Positions 29,576 through 37,869 of a stretch of 64,000 nt of DNA are shown here, piece by piece. How positions within the stretch are numbered: the stretch's first letter is position 1; each line of letters starts with the position of its first letter. The stretch is taken from assembly GCA_964573295.1 (NCBI GenBank), contig CAZNJE010000002.1:124001-188000 (forward strand). Direction: 5' to 3'. This DNA comes from CAYQJL01 sp964573295. Its GTDB lineage: Bacteria > Eisenbacteria > RBG-16-71-46 > CAIMUX01 > WJJG01. The notes under the pieces were generated by a model, which saw nothing but the letters and a program-made list of their open reading frames with translations, made no database searches and was not told the DNA's origin. Made by a program: the position numbers and the translations under genes.

Positions 29576-31059
29576 TCGGGAAGAACCTGCCCGCGCTGTT
29601 CCCGCTGATATTCCTCGTAGCGGCCCTAGTGGTCCCGCTCGTGGGACTCTGCAAGAGAAGGTCGGCCTATTATCTGGCTCTCCTTGCCTCCTTTGCCGCC
29701 ACCGCCCTTTCGATCTATGGGTTCCTCCATGTTCTCAGGCATGGCACGTTGACCTATCACTTCGGCGGTTGGCTTCCTCCCGTGGGCATCGAGTATGTCT
29801 ATGATCCCTTGGCGGCCTTCATCTCGCTGGTCATCAACGCCGTCGCCTGTCTGGTGCTGATGCACTCGAGCTTCATGGTGCAGAATGAACTCGCGGGCCG
29901 GGAGAGAGCTTACTACTCGGTCGCCATGCTTCTACTGGCCGGCTTCAACGGAATCGTCATCACCGGAGATCTGTTCAATCTCTTCGTCTTTATTGAGATC
30001 TCATCACTGGCAATGTACGGCCTCATCGCCGTAGGGGGCGGAAAGGCCCCCTTCGCGGCCCTGCGCTATCTCATCATCGGGACTATTGGGGCTTCTCTGT
30101 ATCTCATGGGAGTCGGCTTCATCTACTTCTCGAGCGGGACGCTCAACATGGCCGACTTCGCCGCCATGGTGCCCCAGCTGAGCAGCAGCCCCTCGATCCA
30201 GGTGGCGCTGATCATGATGGTCGTGGGCATCGGCATCAAGATGGCCGTCTTTCCGATGCACGGCTGGCTACCCGACGCCTACACCACGGCGCCCTCGACC
30301 TCCTCGGCCCTCATCGCGCCCATCGGCACGAAGGTGAGTGCGTATGTGATGATCCGGATCCTGCTCTTCATGTTTGGGGCGGATTTCTTCAGCCGGCAGC
30401 TTGTGGTGGGAGAGGTTCTGGCCGTGCTCTCCTGCGGCGGCATCCTCTTCGGATCCATTCTGGCCATCGCCCAGAAGGACTTGAAGCGCATGCTGGCCTA
30501 CAGCAGCGTCGCCCAGATCGGGTACATCGGTCTTGGCATCGGCCTGGCCAATCCATTGGGCTTTATCGGCGCGGTACTGCATGTGCTCAACCATGCCTTC
30601 ATGAAGGCCTGCCTGTTCATTGTCGCGGGCAATCTCATCGCCAAGACGGGGCGATCCGACATCACCCTCTTCGACCACACGTACCGCAAGAGATTCCCGT
30701 GGACCATGGCGGCGTTCACGGTGGCGGCGCTCTCGATGGTTGGACTGCCGCCCCTGGCGGGTTTCTTCAGCAAGTGGTATCTGGCCCTGGGAACCATTCA
30801 CAGCTCCAAGTGGCTGTTCCTCGCCGTGATTCTCACGAGCAGCCTTCTGAACGCGGTCTACTTCTTCAGGATTCTGGAGAAAGTCTACATGAGGAATCCC
30901 GCCGCTTCACAAGACAACGAAGCCGCGGTCGTCCGGGATGAGGTCAGGCCCTCGATGCTCATTCCGACGTTGACGCTGGCGGTGGGGCTGATTCTATTCG
31001 GCATCTTGAATGTGCTGATCGTATCCCAAATCCACAACATGATACCGGACGCCATATAG
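29572..31059 (+). CDS. mrpD: Mrp-type antiporter subunit D (MrpD/MbhH-like, proton-channel subunit 1)
   Basis: A 495-residue polytopic protein of the proton_antipo_M family (NuoL/M/N, MrpA/D). The lysine-bearing helices expected of these channels are visible around GIKMAVFPMHGWLPDAYTTAP and GTKVSAYVMIR, and NLFVFIEISSLAMYGL supplies the conserved glutamate. RMLAYSSVAQIGYIGLG and HVLNHAFMKACLFI are further hallmarks. It is the first of three such subunits in the operon. Its TAG overlaps the GTG considered as the start of the next gene. Confidence 0.93.
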   Translation: MIGKNLPALFPLIFLVAALVVPLVGLCKRRSAYYLALLASFAATALSIYGFLHVLRHGTLTYHFGGWLPPVGIEYVYDPLAAFISLVINAVACLVLMHSSFMVQNELAGRERAYYSVAMLLLAGFNGIVITGDLFNLFVFIEISSLAMYGLIAVGGGKAPFAALRYLIIGTIGASLYLMGVGFIYFSSGTLNMADFAAMVPQLSSSPSIQVALIMMVVGIGIKMAVFPMHGWLPDAYTTAPSTSSALIAPIGTKVSAYVMIRILLFMFGADFFSRQLVVGEVLAVLSCGGILFGSILAIAQKDLKRMLAYSSVAQIGYIGLGIGLANPLGFIGAVLHVLNHAFMKACLFIVAGNLIAKTGRSDITLFDHTYRKRFPWTMAAFTVAALSMVGLPPLAGFFSKWYLALGTIHSSKWLFLAVILTSSLLNAVYFFRILEKVYMRNPAASQDNEAAVVRDEVRPSMLIPTLTLAVGLILFGILNVLIVSQIHNMIPDAI

Positions 31060-32555
31060 TGGGTGCTATGGAAACATACAGCTCAATCGTTCCCCTCCTA
31101 GCGGTCCTCGTGTCCCTGGGAGCCGTTCCGCTCATTCTCGTGAGCGGCAGCCGCCCCAACCTCCGCGAGTCGTGGACGATTCTCGCGGCGGTCGTCAAGT
31201 TCGCTCTGGTCGTCTCCCTGCTCCCGGCAGCCATCGCGGGGAAGTCGGCCGTGTACACGGTCCTGGAGGTATCCCCCGGGATCGGACTGGCCCTCAAAGC
31301 CGATCCGTTCGGCGTCTTCTTCGCCCTCATCGCCTCGGGTCTGTGGATTTTCACTTCGTTCTATTCGATCGGCTATGTTCGAGGGAACGGCGAAGTGAAG
31401 CAGACCCGCTACTTCGCCAGTTTCGCCGTCTGCCTATCGGCCACGATGGGCATTGCCTTCTCGGCCAACCTTCTTTCCTTCATCATCTTCTACGAAATGC
31501 TGACCATCGCCACCTATCCCCTCGTGATTCACAAGGAAAACCGGGAAGCGATCGCCGCGGGTCGCAAGTACCTGGTCTACACACTGACGGCCGGCCTGAT
31601 GCTGATCGCCGCGGCGGGGGTGACCTACTCGCTCACGGGCACGCTCGATTTCAAGGCCGGCGGGCTCTTCGGCGGTATCGTCCTCGAGCAGAACACCGCC
31701 GTCCTGCTCTTCCTGCTTTTCTTGTGCGGCGTGGGCGTCAAGGCAGGCATCATGCCCCTGCACAGCTGGCTGCCCGCCGCCATGGCGGCGCCGACACCGG
31801 TCAGCGCGCTGCTTCACGCGGTCGCCGTCGTCAAGTCCGGCGTCTTCGGCGTGTTGCGCGTGGTAGGCTTCGTCTTCGGCCCGGCCATGATGAAGACCTT
31901 TGGACTCGATGACATCCTCCTGGTCCTGGCCGGGATCACGATCCTCGTCTCGTCACTCATGGCGCTGAGACAGGATAATTTGAAGAAGCGGCTGGCCTAC
32001 TCCACGGTCGGCCACCTCTCTTACATCGTTCTGGGGGCCGCCCTTCTCTCGCCGGCCGGATTCACGGGTGGGATATTCCACATGGCCACCCATGCCACGA
32101 TGAAGATTACGCTCTTCTTCTGCGCCGGTGCGATCTACGTGAACCTGCACCGAACCAGCATCAGCGAGCTCGACGGCATCGGCCGGGTGATGCCCTGGAC
32201 CATGGTGGCCTTCACGATCGGCGCCATGGGACTCGCGGGGGTACCCCCCATCAACGGGGCGGTCAGCAAGTGGTTCCTGGGGATCGGTGCCCTTCAGGCA
32301 GACGTCGGTATTGCGCTCTTCATCCTGATCCTGAGCGGTCTGCTCAACGCCGGCTACTTCTTCCCGATCGTGCACCGAGCCTTCTTCCGCAAGGGCACCG
32401 GACTCGCCGAGCATGGCGAGGCCTCGCCTCTGATGGTGGTTCCGATCGTCATCACAGCGTTGCTTTCCGTGCTCTTTGGCATCTTTCCCAATCAGTTCTT
32501 CCAGTTCTTCAACCTGGCGGTTTCGATCGCGCAGAGCATCATGGGCGGGTCTTGA
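31059..32555 (+). CDS. Second MrpD/NuoM-like proton-channel subunit
   Basis: A 498-residue membrane protein of the same family. Key segments: IIFYEMLTIATYPLVIHKEN (glutamate in TM5-equivalent), GVGVKAGIMPLHSWLPAAMAAPTPVSALLHAVAVVKSGVFGVLR across TM7-8, with its lysines, and RLAYSTVGHLSYIVLG. It is closer to NuoM/MrpD than to the long NuoL/MrpA. The start is uncertain: GTG at 31059 (overlapping the upstream stop) or ATG at 31068, neither with a clear ribosome site. Having a second copy beyond MrpD sets this operon apart from the classical seven-gene Mrp type. Confidence 0.9.
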   Translation: MGAMETYSSIVPLLAVLVSLGAVPLILVSGSRPNLRESWTILAAVVKFALVVSLLPAAIAGKSAVYTVLEVSPGIGLALKADPFGVFFALIASGLWIFTSFYSIGYVRGNGEVKQTRYFASFAVCLSATMGIAFSANLLSFIIFYEMLTIATYPLVIHKENREAIAAGRKYLVYTLTAGLMLIAAAGVTYSLTGTLDFKAGGLFGGIVLEQNTAVLLFLLFLCGVGVKAGIMPLHSWLPAAMAAPTPVSALLHAVAVVKSGVFGVLRVVGFVFGPAMMKTFGLDDILLVLAGITILVSSLMALRQDNLKKRLAYSTVGHLSYIVLGAALLSPAGFTGGIFHMATHATMKITLFFCAGAIYVNLHRTSISELDGIGRVMPWTMVAFTIGAMGLAGVPPINGAVSKWFLGIGALQADVGIALFILILSGLLNAGYFFPIVHRAFFRKGTGLAEHGEASPLMVVPIVITALLSVLFGIFPNQFFQFFNLAVSIAQSIMGGS

Positions 32556-32556
32556 C

Positions 32557-32778
32557 ATGCAAAGAACTCACTGGATCATCATCGGCCTGATCGCGGCGGC
32601 CTCCTTCGTGGTGGAGTTCGTGTTGCTTGCCGGTCATCCCAAGAAGCACTGGTGGAGCCATGTGCCCGCTTTCTACAGCCTCCTCGGATTCGCAGGCTGC
32701 GCGGTCATCATCTTCGTGTCGAAGCGGCTAGGTGCGTGGTTCATTCAGCAGAAAGAGGATTACTACGATGCCGTCTGA
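32557..32778 (+). CDS. Small two-TM membrane protein in the Mrp operon
   Basis: A 73-residue protein with two hydrophobic segments (WIIIGLIAAASFVVEFVLLAG and YSLLGFAGCAVIIFVSKRLGAWF), the first ending in GHPKKHWWSHVPAFY. It starts one base after the previous stop and its 3' end overlaps the next ATG by 11 bases, so it is certainly expressed with its neighbours. A comparable small membrane protein sits between antiporter-like genes in some extended Mrp/Mbx-type operons. I cannot name it; it may be a linker or assembly subunit. Confidence 0.8.
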   Translation: MQRTHWIIIGLIAAASFVVEFVLLAGHPKKHWWSHVPAFYSLLGFAGCAVIIFVSKRLGAWFIQQKEDYYDAV

Positions 32779-34486
32779 GTTGCGGCTACCCCCGGTCCTG
32801 TTCATGCTCGCGGGAGCATTGATCCTTCCGCTGTTGCCGCGACGCCTCCGTGCGGGCGCCTTCGTGCTGTTCCCCCTGGCGGCGCTGGCGGTGGTTTGGC
32901 TTCTTCCGGAAGGCCAGGGTTCCAGGCTGCCGTTTTTGGGCTATGAACTGATCCTGTGCGAGATGACGCGCCTGACGCGGCTCTTCGGCACCATCTTCGC
33001 CCTCATCGCCGCCATCGGGGGCGTGTATTCGTTTCATCAGAAGGAAACCGGCCAGCAGTCGGCCGCCCTGCTCTACGCCGGAGGCGCGCTGGGAGTCACC
33101 TTCGCCGGCGACTACCTGACGCTCTTCGTCTTCTGGGAACTGATGGCGATCGCCTCGACCTACCTGATCTGGGCGCGCCGGACCCGAGAGGCCGAGAACG
33201 CGGGCATGCGCTATCTACTCGTACACCTCTTCGGAGGCGGCCTTCTTCTCCTGGGCATCCTGATGCATATCTCCAAGACCGGGTCCCTGGAGATCACATC
33301 CCTGCTGCAGGACAACTCCCTCTCCTCCTGGTTGATGCTGGGCGGGGTGGCCCTCAACGCGGCGGTGCCACCTCTGCACGCCTGGCTGGCCGACGCCTAT
33401 CCCAAAGCCACCGTGACCGGAGCCGTATTCCTGAGCGCCTTCACCACCAAATCGGCGGTCCTGATCCTGATACGGATGTTCAGCGGCTGGGACATCTTGC
33501 TCTATTTCGGCGTGATCATGACACTCTACGGTGTGGTCTATGCCGTGCTTTCGAATGACATCCGCGGCATCCTGGCCTACCACATCATCAGCCAGGTGGG
33601 ATACATGGTGGCCGGTGTGGGTATTGGAACCGAGATGGCGATCAACGGCACCGCGGCCCATGCCTACTCCCACATTCTCTACAAGGCTCTGTTGTTCATG
33701 GGCGCCGGAGCCGTTCTCAAGGCCACGGGAAAGAGCAAGCTCACCGAACTCGGCGGCCTCGCCCGAGCGATGCCCCTCACTCTATGGCTCTACATGATCG
33801 GGGCCTTCTCGATCTCCGGGTTTCCCCTGTTCAATGGGTTCATCAGCAAGTCGATGGTGGTTTCCGCCGCGGGGGCGGCCCATCGCGACGTGGCGATGCT
33901 GCTGCTCCTGCTCGCCTCCGTGGGTACCTTCCTCAGCGTCGGCCTGAAGCTGCCGTATTTCACATGGTGGAACGAACGCAAGGAAAAGGTCACGCCCGCG
34001 CGCACCCCGATCAACATGCACATCGGCATGGGGATAGCCGCATTTCTGTGTATCCTATACGGAGTGTATCCGGAGTTGCTCTACCGGTACCTGCCCTTCC
34101 CCGTGGATTATCATCCCTACACTCTGTACCACCTCAATGAGGTCGTGCAGATCTCGATCTTCACCTTCGTTGCCTTCTGGCTTCTCCGGGGCAAGCTTGC
34201 CGGGAAGGCACGCCTCTCGCTCGACACCGACTGGGCCTACCGGGCGCCAGCGCCGCTACTCCGCCGGGTCTTCGTGGACGGAACCGGGATGGTGTTCGAT
34301 GGCTGCGAGAAGGTCTCCCTCAAGGTCGTCTCCGCCCTAGTGTCATTCGGACGGAATCCGGTGGAGCCCTTCAAGAAGGACAGGCCCGACTACGATCCCG
34401 ACCGCAACCGCAACAATCTTCAATTCGTGACGATGTTCATCCTCGTCACCTTTGTCGTCTTCGCTCTGACCAGTCTGTTGCGATAG
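32768..34486 (+). CDS. Third antiporter-like subunit (NuoL/MrpA N-domain-like)
   Basis: A 572-residue membrane protein with about 14-16 helices. It has LFVFWELMAIASTYLIW, LNAAVPPLHAWLADAYPKATVTGAVFLSAFTTKSAVLILIR, and ILAYHIISQVGYMVAGVGIG, placing it in the same proton-channel family. A longer C-terminal region with an extra amphipathic stretch and last TM (FVTMFILVTFVVFALTSLL) recalls MrpA/NuoL ends. It lacks the DUF4040 and MbhE domains, which are separate genes at 28240 and 28482. The operon ends here. No hydrogenase or NADH-binding subunits follow, so the complex is an antiporter and not an oxidoreductase. Confidence 0.88.
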   Translation: MPSELRLPPVLFMLAGALILPLLPRRLRAGAFVLFPLAALAVVWLLPEGQGSRLPFLGYELILCEMTRLTRLFGTIFALIAAIGGVYSFHQKETGQQSAALLYAGGALGVTFAGDYLTLFVFWELMAIASTYLIWARRTREAENAGMRYLLVHLFGGGLLLLGILMHISKTGSLEITSLLQDNSLSSWLMLGGVALNAAVPPLHAWLADAYPKATVTGAVFLSAFTTKSAVLILIRMFSGWDILLYFGVIMTLYGVVYAVLSNDIRGILAYHIISQVGYMVAGVGIGTEMAINGTAAHAYSHILYKALLFMGAGAVLKATGKSKLTELGGLARAMPLTLWLYMIGAFSISGFPLFNGFISKSMVVSAAGAAHRDVAMLLLLLASVGTFLSVGLKLPYFTWWNERKEKVTPARTPINMHIGMGIAAFLCILYGVYPELLYRYLPFPVDYHPYTLYHLNEVVQISIFTFVAFWLLRGKLAGKARLSLDTDWAYRAPAPLLRRVFVDGTGMVFDGCEKVSLKVVSALVSFGRNPVEPFKKDRPDYDPDRNRNNLQFVTMFILVTFVVFALTSLLR

Positions 34487-34569
34487 AATGATTCGGGCTC
34501 ACGGGCCCATTGATCTGGCGATAGCTTGCGCCGAGCTGTATTTCGGTCAGGGCCTGATCCGTCTACCCC
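34487..34569 (+). other. Intergenic stretch after the Mrp operon
   Basis: Short region between the last antiporter subunit and the ABC pseudogene remnant. It may belong to the degraded gene; no motif is recognisable. Confidence 0.3.
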
Positions 34570-34755
34570 GGGATCAACGTGCGGGAGATCCGAGTGCGCT
34601 TGCTACGCCGGTAGATCAGCCTGCTTCCCCAGAACGCCGTCGTCACCGGCGCAACCATCCGCGAGAACATCGCCTACGGTGCCATCGGGAGCAAGCGCGA
34701 GCAACCCAATGACAAGGCGATCCGCAAAGTCGCACGGGCGGGCGCTCGATCCTGA
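34570..34755 (+). pseudogene. Remnant of an ABC-exporter ATPase domain
   Basis: Read in one frame this stretch gives GINVREIRVRLLRR, an in-frame TAG (34612-34614), then ISLLPQNAVVTGATIRENIAYGAIGS and about 20 more residues to a TGA. This is the well-known segment of ABC-exporter nucleotide-binding domains (i.idG.dir...LR..i..v.Q......tirENI.yG). Neither Walker A upstream nor the LSGGQ signature downstream is present. It is therefore a short decayed fragment with an internal stop. Confidence 0.7.
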
Positions 34756-35041
34756 CCGGCTACGCCCAGACCCGAGCGCTGGATCGGCGGCTTGTAGCGA
34801 CCTTCACGGCAGCCAGTCTGCTGCGACTGGCCTGTGCCGACCCGCTCACGGGCGCCTTGACCTTGTCCGCCATCTTCCCGACACTGCCGCAAGCCCGCCC
34901 AATGGCCGATATTAAGAACAGGTTCCTCTTCCACCCTCGGTCCGGGCCGTGGAAGGCGGAATCTTCCGTGGAGTGGACCGGCCGATGCCGTCGGATCCAA
35001 CCGATGAGGCCGGATCCGGCCGGCAGACGAGGAAGATGACC
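34756..35041 (+). other. Intergenic region before aroC
   Basis: No coding signal in either strand that resembles a known protein. It probably includes the aroC-tyrA promoter, which I could not place. Confidence 0.35.
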
Positions 35042-36211
35042 ATGTCGAGTTCCTTTGGCACCCTGTTTCGGGTGACGACATTCGGAGAATCCCACTGCGC
35101 AGGCGTGGGTGCGGTGCTGGACGGCTGCCCTGCCCGCCTCCCGCTTTCGGCTGCGGACATTCAACCCCAGCTCGACCGGCGGCGTCCCGGGCAGAGTGAT
35201 CTGGCCACGCCTCGTCAAGAGGCCGATCAGGTGCAGATTCTCTCGGGTGTCGAGAATGGCCTCACCCTCGGCACGCCCATCGGGCTCTTCGTGCCGAACC
35301 GCGATCAGCGCCCCGGAGACTACCGAGCGATGAGCCAGATTCCCCGGCCGTCCCACGCCGACTACACCTACCAGATGAAGTACGGCATCCGTGCGAGCAG
35401 CGGTGGCGGCCGCTCGAGCGCCCGGGAGACGATCGGTCGGGTGGCTTGTGGGGCGATTGCCGAGAAGCTGCTACGCCAGCTCTACGGCATTGAGATCGTC
35501 GCTTGGGTGAGCGCGGTCGGCTCGGTCACCGCGAGCGCCCCCGACATCACCAGAATTGATCGAGCCCAGGTCGATGGGGATCCCGCTCGTTGCCCGGATT
35601 CAGCTACGGCGGCACCGATGCGCGCGTTGATCGAAGAGGTGCGCAACGCGCACGACTCGATCGGGGGCGTGGTGAGCTGCGTATGCCGGGGCGTGCCGGC
35701 CGGGTGGGGCGAGCCGGTCTTCGAGAAGCTGGAAGCGAAGCTTGCGCAGGCCATGCTGTCGATTCCGGCAACGAAGGGCTTCGAGATCGGTTCCGGTTTC
35801 GCAGGGACCCGGATGCGCGGCTCGGAGCATAACGATCCCTTCGTGGCGCGCGGGGGCCGAGACAGCAAGGGCCGGACTCCGTCGCCCGGCAATGGCGCGG
35901 GCAGAGCGATCCTGACCACCCGTACCAACCACAGCGGAGGCATCCAGGGCGGGATCTCGAACGGTGCCCCCATCACCATGCGCGTCGCCTTCAAACCGCC
36001 GGCCACGATCGGGCTGCCGCAAGAGACCGTCGACTTCGAGGGTCGACCGGTCACCCTCGAGGCGAAAGGACGCCACGACCCCTGTGTCGTGCCACGGGCC
36101 GTGCCGATCGTCGAGAGCATGGCCGCCTTGGTCTTGGCGGACATGGCGCTTCGTCAGCAGGCTTACGTCACAGGACTGCGCAAACAAGGGAATCGGGGAG
36201 ATCCATCATGA
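35042..36211 (+). CDS. aroC: Chorismate synthase
   Basis: A 389-residue enzyme that makes chorismate from 5-enolpyruvylshikimate 3-phosphate, using reduced FMN. Signatures: GTLFRVTTFGESHCAGVGAVLDG, the arginine-rich DRRRPGQSDLATPRQEAD, GIRASSGGGRSSARETIGRVA, and HSGGIQGGISNGAPI near the C terminus. The ATG at 35042 has GAGGAAG at proper distance; the ATG two codons earlier is too close to it. The 3' end overlaps tyrA by ATGA. It is the last common step feeding both tyrA beside it and trpE in the facing operon. Confidence 0.96.
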   Translation: MSSSFGTLFRVTTFGESHCAGVGAVLDGCPARLPLSAADIQPQLDRRRPGQSDLATPRQEADQVQILSGVENGLTLGTPIGLFVPNRDQRPGDYRAMSQIPRPSHADYTYQMKYGIRASSGGGRSSARETIGRVACGAIAEKLLRQLYGIEIVAWVSAVGSVTASAPDITRIDRAQVDGDPARCPDSATAAPMRALIEEVRNAHDSIGGVVSCVCRGVPAGWGEPVFEKLEAKLAQAMLSIPATKGFEIGSGFAGTRMRGSEHNDPFVARGGRDSKGRTPSPGNGAGRAILTTRTNHSGGIQGGISNGAPITMRVAFKPPATIGLPQETVDFEGRPVTLEAKGRHDPCVVPRAVPIVESMAALVLADMALRQQAYVTGLRKQGNRGDPS

Positions 36212-37317
36212 GCGCCGAGTTCGCCCAGTTGCGCGAGCGCATCGCCAACATCGACCGCGGGCTCTTGAGCCTGCTCGAACAACGTTTGGAGCTGACCGCC
36301 GAGGTCGGCCGTCTCAAGGCCGCCCAGAACCAGCCGATCGTCGTTCGCCACGTCGAGCAAAACGTCCTGAAGCGCGCCCGCGATGCGGCCGAGCGCTGTG
36401 GCACCTCTCCCGAGGTCCTCGAGGCCGTTTTCGCCGCCATCATCCGGGCTTCGGTGGAACGTCAACATCGCGTGGGCATTACCGAGCGAGTGCGTGAGGG
36501 CGGGCGCGTTCTCATCCTGGGCGCCGCGGGAGGGATGGGTGGCTGGTTGCGATCCTTCCTGAGCAGTCTCGGCCACCGGCCGGTGGGCGTCGATCCGTCC
36601 TGGGCGGCGCTGGTGCCGGCCGAAGACCGTTTCGGGCGACTGGCCGACGTGCCCGACCCCGCCCAGCTGGCGGCGATCTTCGTCGCGACCCCGCTCGAGA
36701 CGATGCCCGAGACGCTGCGCGAATTGGCCGCAACCGGTTTGAGCGCGCCGGTCGTCGAAATCGCCTCGATCAAGAGCCACCTGGCCGAGCCCCTTGCCGA
36801 GCTGGAAGAGGCAGGGATGATGCCGCTCGCCCTGCATCCCATGTTCGGCCCCGGGAAGAATCCTTATGAACCGCTGACGATGGTGCACGCCGTGCGCGGC
36901 GACGAGGCCCGAGAGCGCGAACGGCTCACCGAACTGCTCGCCCACCCCTACCTGGATCTGGTGAGCCTTCCGTTCGAGCAGCACGACCGGCTCATGGGAT
37001 GGCTGCTGGGCCTGGCGCATCTGGGCGGCATGCTCTTCGGGGGAGCCCTCAGCCACTCCGGGCTGGATGCGGCCTCGCTGGGGCGGATCGCTTCGACCAC
37101 CTTCGCGCGCCAGGTAGCGACCGCCCAATCGGTCTTGGGCGAGGATCCGGACCTCTACTTCGCCATCCAGCGCCTCAATCCCTTCCGCGGCGAGGTCTAC
37201 GCGGCCCTGACCGGCACACTCGGCGAAATCACCGGCGCCATTGAACGCGGCGACCGGGAGCTCTTCGCCGACTTCATGGCCCGTGCCGCCGGGGCGTTGC
37301 CGGAGGTGGTGGGCTGA
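36208..37317 (+). CDS. tyrA: Chorismate mutase-prephenate dehydrogenase fusion (T-protein)
   Basis: A 369-residue bifunctional enzyme. Residues 1-90 are an AroQ-type chorismate mutase (LRERIANIDRGLLSLLEQRLELTAEVGRLKA, split here by its helix turns). Residues ~98-369 are prephenate dehydrogenase with the Rossmann loop VLILGAAGGMGGWL and LALHPMFGPG. This layout matches the E. coli TyrA T-protein rather than separate enzymes. It turns chorismate to prephenate and then 4-hydroxyphenylpyruvate for tyrosine. The start overlaps the aroC stop, so the two are co-translated. It converges on aroQ with 93 bp between. Confidence 0.92.
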   Translation: MSAEFAQLRERIANIDRGLLSLLEQRLELTAEVGRLKAAQNQPIVVRHVEQNVLKRARDAAERCGTSPEVLEAVFAAIIRASVERQHRVGITERVREGGRVLILGAAGGMGGWLRSFLSSLGHRPVGVDPSWAALVPAEDRFGRLADVPDPAQLAAIFVATPLETMPETLRELAATGLSAPVVEIASIKSHLAEPLAELEEAGMMPLALHPMFGPGKNPYEPLTMVHAVRGDEARERERLTELLAHPYLDLVSLPFEQHDRLMGWLLGLAHLGGMLFGGALSHSGLDAASLGRIASTTFARQVATAQSVLGEDPDLYFAIQRLNPFRGEVYAALTGTLGEITGAIERGDRELFADFMARAAGALPEVVG

Positions 37318-37410
37318 GCAGACATCACCGGCGGTCCGAGCCGAGTTGGGGATGCAGCTCGCGCAAGGTCTTCGGCTGGCCTGGCGAAGGCCTGGGTCAG
37401 CGACTCGCCC

Positions 37411-37869
37411 CTACGTCAAATCGACCAGCTCATCGACCAGCTCATCGACCGCCTGCAAGTACCCTTGCCGCCCCCGGCCCGAGATCTGCCGGCGGCAAGC
37501 GGCGGCAATCATCGAGTGGTGGCGAAAGGACTCCCGGGCGCCGATGTCGCTCAGGTGCACCTCGATCGCGGGTAATCCGGCGGCGGTCAGGGCATCGAGC
37601 AGCGCGATGCTGGTGTGGGTATAGGCGGCCGCGTTGATGATGATCGCGTCGGCGCGTTCGTGCGCTTCGCCGAAGGCCGCGGCCTGGATACGATCAACCA
37701 AGTCACCCTCGTGGTTGCTCTGAAAGAAGACCGCCTCGGCGCCGCGGCGGTCAGCGTGCTCGGCAATGGCCGCGTGCAGTTGATCGAGCGTCTGGTGCCC
37801 GTAATGCTGTGGCTCGCGCGAGCCCAGAAGATTCAGGTTGGGTCCCTGGATGACGAGGATGCGCATCAT
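37411..37869 (-). CDS. aroQ: Type II 3-dehydroquinate dehydratase
   Basis: A 152-residue enzyme of the dodecameric type II class, which dehydrates 3-dehydroquinate to 3-dehydroshikimate. Signatures: ILVIQGPNLNLLGSREPQHYG with the catalytic tyrosine, FFQSNHEGDLVDRI, INAAAYTHTSIAL, EVHLSDIGARESFRHHS with the catalytic histidine. It ends in a VDELVDELVDL repeat coded by a short 12-bp duplication. The start follows GGAGGGGAGC. It is the last gene of the trp-aro run, overlapping the aroKB stop by 4 bases. Confidence 0.95.
   Translation of the reverse strand: MMRILVIQGPNLNLLGSREPQHYGHQTLDQLHAAIAEHADRRGAEAVFFQSNHEGDLVDRIQAAAFGEAHERADAIIINAAAYTHTSIALLDALTAAGLPAIEVHLSDIGARESFRHHSMIAAACRRQISGRGRQGYLQAVDELVDELVDLT

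Noticed and set aside
34487..35041. Mobile element explaining the ABC remnant
   Set aside because: No transposase frame, terminal inverted repeats or target duplication can be seen around it.
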